Origin: Neomoorella stamsii
GTDB lineage: Bacteria; Bacillota; DSM-521; Neomoorellales; Neomoorellaceae
Assembly (NCBI RefSeq): GCF_002995805.1
Contig: NZ_PVXL01000055.1
Span: 1 to 64,000 of the forward strand
DNA length: 64,000 nucleotides
Direction of reading: 5' to 3'
Shown: positions 28,065 through 36,395 of the stretch, piece by piece
Layout of the letters: each line of letters starts with the position of its first letter
Numbering within the stretch: position 1 is the stretch's first letter
Position numbers and translations under genes: made by a program
Notes under the pieces: generated by a model
Databases searched by the model: none
The model's input: only the letters and a program-made list of their open reading frames with translations
What the model was told of the DNA's origin: nothing

Positions 28065-31000
28065 ATGAATGAAAAGCAGGAAAATGTCCCGGCCGTAGGT
28101 TCGGTCCTGGTCCTCGGCGGCGGTATTGCCGGTATGCAGTCGGCCCTTGACCTGGCTAATGCAGGCTACCTGGTTCACCTGGTGACAGAAAGTTCTTCCA
28201 TAGGCGGTCGTATGGCCCAGCTGGACAAAACCTTCCCCACCAATGAATGTGCCATGTGCCTGCTGGGGCCCCGGATGACGGATACCTTAAACCATCCCAA
28301 TATCCGCCTGCATACATGCGCCTCCCTGGAGAAAGTAGAAGGGGAAAAGGGTAATTTTACCGTCCAGATCCGGGAAAAACCCCGCTACGTTAATATTGAG
28401 GAATGTACCGCCTGCGGCGACTGCGAGCAGGTCTGCCCGGTGTCTGTTCCCAATGAGTATAATCAGAATATGGGCAGCAGGAAGGCCATTCACAAGATGT
28501 TTCCCCAGGCGGTACCCAATAAATACCTGATTACCAAAAGGGGTACGCCTCCCTGCCGCAGCGCCTGCCCGGCCGGTACCAATGCCCAGGGTTATGTGGC
28601 CCTGATCTCCCAGGGTAAATTTGCCGAGGCCCTGGAAGTTGTCCACCGCCGGATGCCCTTTGCCGGCATCTGCGGCCGCATCTGCCACCACCCCTGCGAA
28701 ACCGAATGCAACCGGGGACAGTTTGACGATCCCATTGCCATTGCCACTTTGAAAAGGGCGGCCTATGACTATGGCTGGGAAGCTGAAGCAGCCCGGGAAA
28801 AGGAACAGAGGCCGGAGCTTCCCGCCAGGCAAGAAAAAGTCGCCATCATCGGCGCGGGCCCGGCTGGCCTGACAGCCGCCCAGGACCTGGCCCTGGCAGG
28901 CTTCCAGGTTACCGTTTACGACGCCTTGAGCCAGCCCGGCGGCATGCTGCGAGGCGGCATTCCCCGCTATCGCCTTCCCCTGGAGGTAGTCGACCGGGAA
29001 ACCGGGCGCATTCTCGCTTTAGGCATTAAGTTTGTGCCCAATACCGTTGTCGGCAAAGATATTACCCTGGCGGAACTGCAAAAGCAGTACAACGCCGTCA
29101 TTATCGCCATCGGCCTGCAACAGAGCCGGATGTTAAAGCTGGAAGGTGCCGATTTAAAGGGTATTCTACCTGGAGTAGCTATCCTGCGGGAAACCGCCCT
29201 GGGCGGCCGGCCCGACGTAGGAGCAAGGGTTGTTGTCATCGGCGGCGGTAACGTAGCCATTGACGTAGCCCGGACGGCCCGACGCCTGGGGGCCAGGGAA
29301 GTCCACCTGGCCTGCCTGGAATCCCGGCAGGAAATGCCGGCCCACCCCTGGGAGATTGAAGAAGCCCTGGAAGAAGGCATCATCATCCATCCTTCCTGGG
29401 GTCCCAAACGTTTCCTTGGCGAAGGGGGCCGGGTCACCGGTATTGAACTAATGCAGTGTACCCGGGTTTTCGATGCAGAACGCCGTTTTAATCCCCAGTA
29501 TAACCCGGAAGTTACCCAAACCCTGGCTGCCGACACCATTATCCTGGCCATCGGCCAGGCTGCCGATCTTTCTTTCTTAAGCGAAGACGGTAACATAGCC
29601 ACCAGCCGCGGCCTGATTGCTGCCGATCCCCTGACCCTGGCTACCAGCGTCCCCGGCATCTTTGCCTGCGGCGACATCGTCCGCGGGCCCGCCTCGGTAG
29701 TGGAAGCCGTAGCCAGCGGCCACGAAGCAGCAGAATCCGTCAAGCGGTACCTCCAGGGCGAAGACCTGGCTGCCGGCCGTTCCCTGGAAAAAGAACCCAA
29801 GCTGGACCCGCCGCCCAATGTTATACCCTTCCCCGGCCGGCGCAAAGTCCAGGCCATGGCCCCGGTAGCAGAGCGCATCCAGGATTTCCGGGAAGTCTAC
29901 CAGGGCTTTACCCCGGAAGAAGCCATAGAAGAGGCCAAACGCTGCCTGAACTGCGGCATCTGCTCGGAATGTCTCCAGTGTGAAGCCGTCTGCAAGAAAA
30001 AGGCCGTCGAGCACTGGCAGCAGGAAAAGGTAGTAGAACTCAAGGTTGGCTCCCTGGTCCTGGCCCCCGGCTATGAACTCTTTGATGCCACCCTGGCCGG
30101 CGAATACGGTTACGGTTATTATGCCAATGTGGTGACCAGCCTAGAGTTTGAGCGGCTGCTCAGCGCCACCGGCCCCACGGAAAGCCACGTGGTACGGCCT
30201 TCCGATCACCGGCCGCCCAAAAAGGTGGCCTTCATCCAGTGCGTCGGTTCCCGGGATTGCGAGGGGGAAGGCAGCCCTTACTGCTCGGCCATCTGCTGCA
30301 TGTATTCCACCAAAGAAGCCATTATTGCCCGGGAACATGACGCCAATATTGAGCCGACCATTTTTTACCTGGATATCCGCGCCTACGGTAAAAACTTCGA
30401 CCGCTACGTCGAAGCGGCTAAAGCCGCCGGCGTGCGTTATGTGCGGGCTATGATTTCCCGGGTGGAAGAAGACCCGCAGACCAAAAACCTTATTATCCAG
30501 TACTATACCGACGGCAGGATAATCCGGGAAGAGTTTGACATGGTTGTTTTAGCGGTAGGCGTCAGGCCACCGGCCGGCGCGGAAAAACTGGCGGCCGTTG
30601 CCAGTATTGAGCTTAATCCTTATGGCTTTGCTAAGACCTTACCCTTCCAGCCGGTAGCCACTACCCGGCCAGGCGTTTATGTGGCCGGCGTCTTCCAGGG
30701 TCCCCGGGACATCCCGGAAACGGTAGTCAATGCCAGCGCTGCCGCATCTTTAGCCGGTGCCGCCATAGCCTCGGGCCGCAATACCCTGGTCACGCCCAAG
30801 GAATACCCGCCGGAGAGGGACGTGAGCCAGGAAGAACCGCGGGTTGGTGTCTTTATCTGCCACTGCGGCATTAATATCGCCGGCGTAGTCGACGTCAAGG
30901 CGGTAGTTGAGGCTGCCGCCAAACTCCCAGGAGTGGTCCATGCCGAGGATAACCTCTACACCTGTTCCCAGGACACCCTGAAGAAGATTAAAGACGCCAT

Positions 31001-32531
31001 CCAGGAATACAACCTGAACCGGGTGGTAGTGGCCTCCTGCACCATACGCACCCACCAGCCCCTTTTCCGGGAAGCCTTAAGGGAGGCCGGCTTAAACCAG
31101 TTCTACTTTGAAATGGCCAATATCCGCGACCAGTGTTCCTGGGTACACCGCAACGAACCGGCCAGCGCCACTTTAAAGGCTATTGACCTGGTACGGATGG
31201 CGGTAGCCAAGGTTAAACGTCATGAAGCCTTACACCTGCAGCCGGTACCGGTAATCCAGAGAGCCCTGATCATCGGCGGCGGCATAGCTGGCTTGACAGC
31301 AGCGTTAAATATCGCCGAACAGGGGTTTGACGCCATTATCGTCGAACGGGAAGCTGAACTGGGTGGACAGGTCCGGCATTTACGGACCACCCTAGAAGGG
31401 GAAGACCTCCAGGCCCTGTTAAAAGACCTGATCGCCAGGGTCCGGGCCAACCCCCGTATCCAGGTGTACACCAGTGCCCGCCTGGAAGACTTTGGCGGCC
31501 ACCAGGGACACTTTACCACCACCATTTCCCTTGTTGGTGAACCTGGTAAAGAACACCTGCGCCGTACATGTAAGCTGGAACACGGCGTGGTGATCGTCGC
31601 TACCGGCAGCCAGGAGTTAAAAACCGACGCTTATCTCTATGGCCAGGACGAGCGGGTGGTAACCAATACCCAGCTGGAGCAGGCCCTGGCCGACGGCCAC
31701 TGGGATGCCGGCAAGAACAAACAGGTAGTCTTTATCCAGTGCGTTGGTTCCCGGGATGGCGAGCACCCCTACTGCAGCCGCACCTGCTGCGCCCAGACCA
31801 TTAAAAACGCCCTGGCCATAAAAACGCGCAATCCTGAAGCTTTAGTTTACGTCCTTTACCGGGACATCCGCACCTATGCCTTCATGGAGGATTATTACCG
31901 CCAGGCCCGGGAGCAGGGCATCCTCTTTATCCACTATGAGCCGGAAAGACCACCTGAGGTGCGCCGGCGGGACATCGGCCTGCTGGAGGTTTTAGTTAAG
32001 GATTCCGATTCCGGCAAAGACCTGGTGCTCTGGCCCGACCAGCTGGTGCTGGCCACGGGTGCCGTGGCCCCGGACGGGGTGGAAAAACTGGCTACCATGC
32101 TGAAACTACCTTTAAATGAAGATAAATTCTATGTCGAGACCCATGCCAAGCTGGCGCCCATTGACTTCCCCTCGGCCGGGATTTTCCTCTGCGGTGCCGG
32201 TCATGCGCCTAAATTCGCCAGTGAAGCCATTGCCCAGGCCCAAGGTGCCGTGGCCCGGGCCTGTACCATTTTGAGCCGGGAAAACCTGATGGTAGGCGGC
32301 GTGGTAGCCGTGGTCGATGAAAACAAGTGCGCTGCCTGCCTGACCTGCGTCCGGGTCTGCCCCTACAGCGTCCCGCGCATTAATGAGCGTAACGTGGCCG
32401 AAATCAATGCCGTCCAGTGTATGGGCTGCGGTACCTGTGCCGGTGAATGCCCGGCCAAGGCCATCCAGCTCCAGTTCTATAAAGATGACCAGCTGCTGGC
32501 CAAGGTAGCCGGCCTCTTCGGGGAGGTGTAG
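28065..32531 (+). CDS. hdrA: Very large HdrA: two HdrA units with an inserted GltD-like pyridine-nucleotide module
   Basis: 1488 aa, more than twice a methanogen HdrA (about 650). Order: FAD Rossmann LVLGGGIAGMQ (about 16) and CAMCLLGP; ferredoxin CTACGDCEQVCP (about 113); a GltD-like module with CRSACPAGTNAQGYV (about 164), FAD loop AIIGAGPAGLTAA (about 260) and NAD(P)-loop VVIGGGNVAIDVA (about 390); Cys-rich CLNCGICSECLQC (about 628); rest of the first HdrA with IQCVGSRD; a second HdrA unit with ALIIGGGIAGLTAA (about 1068) and IQCVGSRDGEHPYCSRTCC; two C-terminal ferredoxin motifs (about 1421 and 1452). It would take hydride from NAD(P)H and distribute electrons to HdrBC and MvhD/MetFV. Confidence 0.92.
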   Translation: MNEKQENVPAVGSVLVLGGGIAGMQSALDLANAGYLVHLVTESSSIGGRMAQLDKTFPTNECAMCLLGPRMTDTLNHPNIRLHTCASLEKVEGEKGNFTVQIREKPRYVNIEECTACGDCEQVCPVSVPNEYNQNMGSRKAIHKMFPQAVPNKYLITKRGTPPCRSACPAGTNAQGYVALISQGKFAEALEVVHRRMPFAGICGRICHHPCETECNRGQFDDPIAIATLKRAAYDYGWEAEAAREKEQRPELPARQEKVAIIGAGPAGLTAAQDLALAGFQVTVYDALSQPGGMLRGGIPRYRLPLEVVDRETGRILALGIKFVPNTVVGKDITLAELQKQYNAVIIAIGLQQSRMLKLEGADLKGILPGVAILRETALGGRPDVGARVVVIGGGNVAIDVARTARRLGAREVHLACLESRQEMPAHPWEIEEALEEGIIIHPSWGPKRFLGEGGRVTGIELMQCTRVFDAERRFNPQYNPEVTQTLAADTIILAIGQAADLSFLSEDGNIATSRGLIAADPLTLATSVPGIFACGDIVRGPASVVEAVASGHEAAESVKRYLQGEDLAAGRSLEKEPKLDPPPNVIPFPGRRKVQAMAPVAERIQDFREVYQGFTPEEAIEEAKRCLNCGICSECLQCEAVCKKKAVEHWQQEKVVELKVGSLVLAPGYELFDATLAGEYGYGYYANVVTSLEFERLLSATGPTESHVVRPSDHRPPKKVAFIQCVGSRDCEGEGSPYCSAICCMYSTKEAIIAREHDANIEPTIFYLDIRAYGKNFDRYVEAAKAAGVRYVRAMISRVEEDPQTKNLIIQYYTDGRIIREEFDMVVLAVGVRPPAGAEKLAAVASIELNPYGFAKTLPFQPVATTRPGVYVAGVFQGPRDIPETVVNASAAASLAGAAIASGRNTLVTPKEYPPERDVSQEEPRVGVFICHCGINIAGVVDVKAVVEAAAKLPGVVHAEDNLYTCSQDTLKKIKDAIQEYNLNRVVVASCTIRTHQPLFREALREAGLNQFYFEMANIRDQCSWVHRNEPASATLKAIDLVRMAVAKVKRHEALHLQPVPVIQRALIIGGGIAGLTAALNIAEQGFDAIIVEREAELGGQVRHLRTTLEGEDLQALLKDLIARVRANPRIQVYTSARLEDFGGHQGHFTTTISLVGEPGKEHLRRTCKLEHGVVIVATGSQELKTDAYLYGQDERVVTNTQLEQALADGHWDAGKNKQVVFIQCVGSRDGEHPYCSRTCCAQTIKNALAIKTRNPEALVYVLYRDIRTYAFMEDYYRQAREQGILFIHYEPERPPEVRRRDIGLLEVLVKDSDSGKDLVLWPDQLVLATGAVAPDGVEKLATMLKLPLNEDKFYVETHAKLAPIDFPSAGIFLCGAGHAPKFASEAIAQAQGAVARACTILSRENLMVGGVVAVVDENKCAACLTCVRVCPYSVPRINERNVAEINAVQCMGCGTCAGECPAKAIQLQFYKDDQLLAKVAGLFGEV

Positions 32532-32535
32532 TCAA

Positions 32536-32988
32536 TTGCAGGAGTTTGAACCAAAAATTATAGCCTTCTGTTGCTACTACTGTGCCTATTCAGCCGCCGA
32601 CCTGGCCGGATCCTTGCGCCTGCAGTACCCGGCCAACATCCGGGTAATTGAGATGCCCTGTTCCGGGAAGACCGACGTCCGGGTCCTGCTGGAAGCCTTC
32701 GAAGACGGTGCCGACGGTGTCTATGTCCTGGGCTGCATGGAAGGCGATTGCCACTTCTTGAAGGGGAATTTCCGGGCCAAACGCCGGGTCCAGCAGGCGA
32801 AAAAAATCCTGGACGAGATCGGCATCGGCGGTGAGCGCCTGGAGATGTACAACCTCTCGGCGGCCATGGGACCGCGTTTTGCGGAAATTGCCCGGGAGTT
32901 TACCGAGCGTATCCGTAAATTAGGTCCCAGCCCGTTAAATAAAAAATATGCATCTGCAAATTCGATGAAAGCAGGTGAGCAGGAATGA
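32536..32988 (+). CDS. mvhD: MvhD-like [2Fe-2S] electron-transfer subunit
   Basis: 150 aa. Cysteines in FCCYYCAYSAAD, MPCSGK and LGCMEGDCHF match the methyl-viologen hydrogenase delta subunit, which connects an electron donor or acceptor to HdrA. No hydrogenase gene is adjacent; the partner here is MetFV. TTG start four bases after the hdrA stop, with GGGGAGG overlapping the hdrA end. Overlaps metV by 4 bp. Confidence 0.93.
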   Translation: MQEFEPKIIAFCCYYCAYSAADLAGSLRLQYPANIRVIEMPCSGKTDVRVLLEAFEDGADGVYVLGCMEGDCHFLKGNFRAKRRVQQAKKILDEIGIGGERLEMYNLSAAMGPRFAEIAREFTERIRKLGPSPLNKKYASANSMKAGEQE

Positions 32989-33656
32989 TTATCGCTGAGG
33001 GTAAACCCCTGGCCGAGGTTGCCGGGTTGATTCAAGAGGCCAGAAAGGTGCTGGTAGTCGGTTGCGGCGGCTGCGTGACCGTTTGCCTGGCCGGCGGGGA
33101 AAAGGAAACCGGGATCCTGGCCGCCGCTTTGCGGCTGCTGAGGCAAAAGGAAGGCAACCCTCTGGAAACAGTGGAGGTTACCCTGACCCGCCAGTGTGAC
33201 CCTGAATACGTGGATATGCTGGAAAAATACGTTACCGACGATGTCGATGCCATCGTTTCCCTGGCCTGCGGTGTCGGCGTCCAGTTCCTGGCCGAACGCT
33301 ATAATAAATGGGTGGTACCGGCCTTAAACACCAAGTTCGCCGGCGGCACCGTTGAGCACGGCGTCTGGGAAGAGCGCTGCGGGCTATGCGGCGAGTGTAT
33401 CCTCTATAAAACCGGGGGTATTTGCCCCATTATCCGTTGCTCCAAGAGCATTTTAAACGGGCCCTGCGGCGGTTCCCAGAATGGAAAGTGTGAGGTTAAC
33501 CCGGAAACCCCCTGTGCCTGGCAGCTCATCTACGACCGGATGCAGGCCCTGGGTAAACTGGATCTCCTCATGGAAATCCAGCCACCCAAGGACTGGTCCA
33601 AGTCCCGGGACGGCGGTCCCCGGAAAGTGGTACGAGAGGATGTGAGGCTGGCATGA
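32985..33656 (+). CDS. metV: Methylene-THF reductase complex, MetV subunit
   Basis: 223 aa. N-terminal GCGGCVTVCLAGG and LACGVGVQ, and the C-terminal cysteine set ERCGLCGECILYKTGGICPIIRC...NGPCGGS...CEVNPETPC, which binds Fe-S clusters and probably zinc. MetV forms a heterodimer with MetF and relays electrons to its flavin. Overlaps mvhD and metF by 4 bp each. Confidence 0.93.
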   Translation: MIIAEGKPLAEVAGLIQEARKVLVVGCGGCVTVCLAGGEKETGILAAALRLLRQKEGNPLETVEVTLTRQCDPEYVDMLEKYVTDDVDAIVSLACGVGVQFLAERYNKWVVPALNTKFAGGTVEHGVWEERCGLCGECILYKTGGICPIIRCSKSILNGPCGGSQNGKCEVNPETPCAWQLIYDRMQALGKLDLLMEIQPPKDWSKSRDGGPRKVVREDVRLA

Positions 33657-34576
33657 AAACAGAAAGCAAACTGGAAAAACTCCTTTCCCAGGGTCATTTT
33701 GTGGTCAGCGGTGAGATCGGCCCGCCCAAACACGCCAACCCCGAGGGCATCAAAAAACATACCGCCCAGTTAAAAGACTATGTGGATGCCATGAACCTGA
33801 CGGACAACCAGACGGCCATTGTCCGCCTCTCGAGTATTGCTGCCGGTGTCCACGTCCTCCAGGCAGGGGGCGAGCCTATTATCCAGATGACGGTCCGGGA
33901 CCGCAACCGCATCGCCCTGCAGAGCGACCTCCTGGGGGCCTATAGCCTGGGAATGCGCAACGTCCTCTGCCTGTCGGGGGATCACCAGTCCTTTGGCAAC
34001 CACCCGACGGCCAAAAACGTCCATGATGTGGACTCCCTGCAGCTCATTAAAATCGTCAAGGACCTCCGGGACGAGAAAAAATTTGCCTGCGGGGAAGAAC
34101 TGAAGGGCAATGAACCAAGGTTCTTCATCGGCGCCGCTGCCAATCCTTTCGCCGATCCCTTTGAGTTCCGGGTCTTGCGGCTGGAAAAGAAAATCAACGC
34201 CGGCGCCGACTTCATCCAGACCCAGTGCATCTTTGATATGGAGCGTTTCGAGCGTTTCATGGCCATGGTCAGGGAAAGGGGCCTGCATAAAAAAGCCCAT
34301 ATCATTGCCGGCGTCATGCCCCTGAAGTCTGCCAAAGCCGCTAAATATATGCAGCAGTCGGTAGCCGGGATGATCGTTCCCGATGAAATTGTTAACCGGA
34401 TGGAAAAAGCTGCCGACCCCAAGGCCGAAGGGGTGGCCATATGTGTCGAACAGATTAAACACCTCAAGACCATTGAAGGGGTAGCCGGCGTACACATTAT
34501 GGCCGTGATGTGGGAAGAAATCATCCCCACCATCGTCCAGGAAGCCGGCCTTTACCCCCGGCCCAAGGCGGAATAA
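33653..34576 (+). CDS. metF: 5,10-Methylenetetrahydrofolate reductase
   Basis: 307 aa flavin TIM barrel; makes methyl-THF, the substrate of AcsE. GEIGPPKHANPEGI at the N-terminus, the LCLSGDHQSFG loop (about 105), GAAANPF (about 162), and ADFIQTQCIFD near 185 are family hallmarks. Last gene of the cluster, followed by a terminator. Confidence 0.96.
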   Translation: MKTESKLEKLLSQGHFVVSGEIGPPKHANPEGIKKHTAQLKDYVDAMNLTDNQTAIVRLSSIAAGVHVLQAGGEPIIQMTVRDRNRIALQSDLLGAYSLGMRNVLCLSGDHQSFGNHPTAKNVHDVDSLQLIKIVKDLRDEKKFACGEELKGNEPRFFIGAAANPFADPFEFRVLRLEKKINAGADFIQTQCIFDMERFERFMAMVRERGLHKKAHIIAGVMPLKSAKAAKYMQQSVAGMIVPDEIVNRMEKAADPKAEGVAICVEQIKHLKTIEGVAGVHIMAVMWEEIIPTIVQEAGLYPRPKAE

Positions 34577-34582
34577 ATTTTG

Positions 34583-34610
34583 ACCCCGGGTTTGCACCCC
34601 GGGTTTTTTT
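34583..34610 (+). terminator. Terminator of the acs/met cluster
   Basis: Two CCCCGGG blocks (CCCGGG is self-complementary) separated by a short loop, then seven T. Confidence 0.85.
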
Positions 34611-34684
34611 ACTGGCCTGCAGTTCTTGCCGGTAACCTGGCCGCATATATTGATGGGAGGAAGAGCTGCCAGGAGGTGGGGAGA

Positions 34685-35572
34685 TTGCGCAATAACCGGC
34701 TGGAAAATGAAATCCTGCAGCGTGTCGATGAACTGGTTCAATGTGCCATATCCATAAGCCTTAAAGATGAATCTGCCCGCGTAGAACAACTGGCCCGCGG
34801 TATCGCCATGGTTCAGGAAATGGGTGACTTGCTCCTGGAAGTCCTCGAAGGACGGGAACAGCATCTCCAGGCTTTACTTGAGCAACTGGTTGCCCAGCGT
34901 CTACCAGACCGTCGTATCCTGCAGAGCTTTGGCAACTTTCCCCGGGATATACAGTATATAATTAGCGAAGGAACAGCCCGTTACTTTAAGGCCCGGGAGG
35001 AAAAGGGAAAGGAACATGCTCCCAGTGAGGAAAGTAAACCTGCTGCCCCGGGTGAAACAGTTGATGCGGCAAATTCGGCATCCCCGGCCGCGCAAGCAGT
35101 GGAAGTAGCTGCAGACCAGCCTCCGCTAGAAGCAACACCTAGCGATACATCCGGAGAACCGGTAAATGAACCGCTTCCCGGACCCGTAAGTACCGGAGAA
35201 GATAACTTCCTGCCGGTCGGCCGGCAAGACGACATGACCTCCCCGGAGAGTGAAACAGCGTCCTCAGCCGCCCCGGCCGGCGCCGCTTCCGGCAATCAGG
35301 CCCTGGAAGCCCTGCGCCTGGCCCTCCTCCAGGCGTACCCGGACGAAGAAGTAATTACCAACTATGAGACCCGGGGAGGAAAAATTCCCTTTTTCCTGCC
35401 CCGCCTGCAGCTAGGCTTTGAGCCGGACGGTATGCGCTATGACTGGCGCCATGAATTTTACTGTCGCCAACAGGGGATCAGCATTCGCAAAGTGGCCGCC
35501 GATGAACTGGCCAATCCGGCCTATTTGGCCCGCCGCCTGCGACGGGAAGCCAGCTGGCGCCAGCTTACTTAA
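34685..35572 (+). CDS. Unrecognised protein with a disordered middle and a conserved-looking C-terminal domain
   Basis: 295 aa. TTG start 34685 behind AGGAGGTGGGGAG. Residues 1-105 are helical and charged, with QRVDELVQCAISISLKDESAR. Residues 110-215 are low-complexity (Ala, Pro, Ser, Glu). The last 80 residues form a compact domain: LALLQAYPDEEVITNYETRGG, then FFLPRLQLGFEPDG, YDWRHEFYCRQQGI. The pattern of D/E, then E-x-R, then a basic stretch recalls small nuclease folds, but this is speculation. No family recognised. Confidence 0.65.
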   Translation: MRNNRLENEILQRVDELVQCAISISLKDESARVEQLARGIAMVQEMGDLLLEVLEGREQHLQALLEQLVAQRLPDRRILQSFGNFPRDIQYIISEGTARYFKAREEKGKEHAPSEESKPAAPGETVDAANSASPAAQAVEVAADQPPLEATPSDTSGEPVNEPLPGPVSTGEDNFLPVGRQDDMTSPESETASSAAPAGAASGNQALEALRLALLQAYPDEEVITNYETRGGKIPFFLPRLQLGFEPDGMRYDWRHEFYCRQQGISIRKVAADELANPAYLARRLRREASWRQLT

Positions 35573-35579
35573 TTTATTA

Positions 35580-35609
35580 TTGACACAGCAGCCAGGCCAG
35601 TGCTACAAT
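35580..35609 (+). promoter_or_regulatory. Promoter of the T-box operon
   Basis: TTGACA (35580-35585), 18 bases, TACAAT (35604-35609); transcription would start about 20 bases before T-box stem I. Confidence 0.8.
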
Positions 35610-35629
35610 AGCATTAAAATTTACAGCAA

Positions 35630-35890
35630 GGTTAAAGGCAGTGAAGGGAAGAGTAGGCAGGCCCCCTGCTCACCAGCGAACCGGGGAGGGTGCAAGCCCG
35701 GTAGCAGACCTGTCGAAAGCCACCCCGGAGCCGCCGCCTGAAGGATTTATCCCCCAAGGGTAGGACGCTGGCCCCGTTAACGGCCAAAGCGCATTAACAA
35801 AGGCGCTACAGAGCTGGGTCGTACGAGACCAATGAGGGTGGTACCGCGGGAATAAAACCTCCCGTCCCTTTGCGGGGCGGGAGGTTTTCA
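35630..35890 (+). promoter_or_regulatory. T-box leader, alanine specifier
   Basis: Stem I landmarks are clear: CAGTGAAGGGAAGAGTA, the distal GGGTGCAAGCCCGG, and the specifier loop CGAAA-GCC-ACC, where GCC (35719-35721) reads as an alanine codon. The T-box core AGGGTGGTACCGCGG is at 35835-35849. It is followed by the terminator AACCTCCCGTCCC / GGGGCGGGAGGTT (35856-35886). Uncharged tRNA-Ala should switch on the downstream Lrp and aminotransferase genes. Confidence 0.93.
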
Positions 35891-35912
35891 TATATCATAC
35901 GGAGGTTTATCC

Positions 35913-36395
35913 ATGCGTAAAAAAATACTCGAATTACTGGAAAATAACGGTAAATTGACCGCTAAAGAAATAGCCATTATGTTAGCCCTGCCGGTAGACC
36001 AGGTAGCTAAAGAAATAGCCGCCATGGAGCAGGAAAAAATTATTTTACGCTACCATACCCTGATTAACTGGGAAAAGGCCGGCGCAGAAGAGGTGGCGGC
36101 CTTAATCGACGTTAAGGTAACGCCCCAGCAGGATGTGGGCTTTGACGAGATTGCCGGCCGTATCTACCGTTACCCGGAAGTAAAATCCGTTTTCCTAATG
36201 TCCGGCAGCTATGACCTTTCCGTCCTGGTCCAGGGAAAGAGTCTCAAGGAAGTGGCCACCTTTGTCTCCCAGAAGCTGGCTACCCTGGAACACGTCCAGA
36301 GTACAGTTACCCATTTTATCCTGAAAAGATATAAACAGGATGGGGTTATTTTTGAGGATCAAGAAGCAGACCGGAGGCAGGTGTTGCAACCATGA
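35913..36395 (+). CDS. Lrp/AsnC-family transcriptional regulator
   Basis: 160 aa. N-terminal winged helix (LLENNGKLTAKEIAIMLALPVDQVAKEIAAME) and C-terminal RAM ligand-binding domain with YPEVKSVFLMSGSYDLSVLVQG. RAM domains bind amino acids. Preceded by GGAGG; overlaps the aminotransferase by 4 bp, suggesting it responds to that enzyme's product or substrate, probably alanine given the T-box specifier. Confidence 0.9.
   Translation: MRKKILELLENNGKLTAKEIAIMLALPVDQVAKEIAAMEQEKIILRYHTLINWEKAGAEEVAALIDVKVTPQQDVGFDEIAGRIYRYPEVKSVFLMSGSYDLSVLVQGKSLKEVATFVSQKLATLEHVQSTVTHFILKRYKQDGVIFEDQEADRRQVLQP

Noticed and set aside
33770..34864. Long (364-codon) open frame on the minus strand opposite metF
   Set aside because: It mirrors the codon bias of metF, which is beyond doubt, has no Shine-Dalgarno of note and no family likeness.
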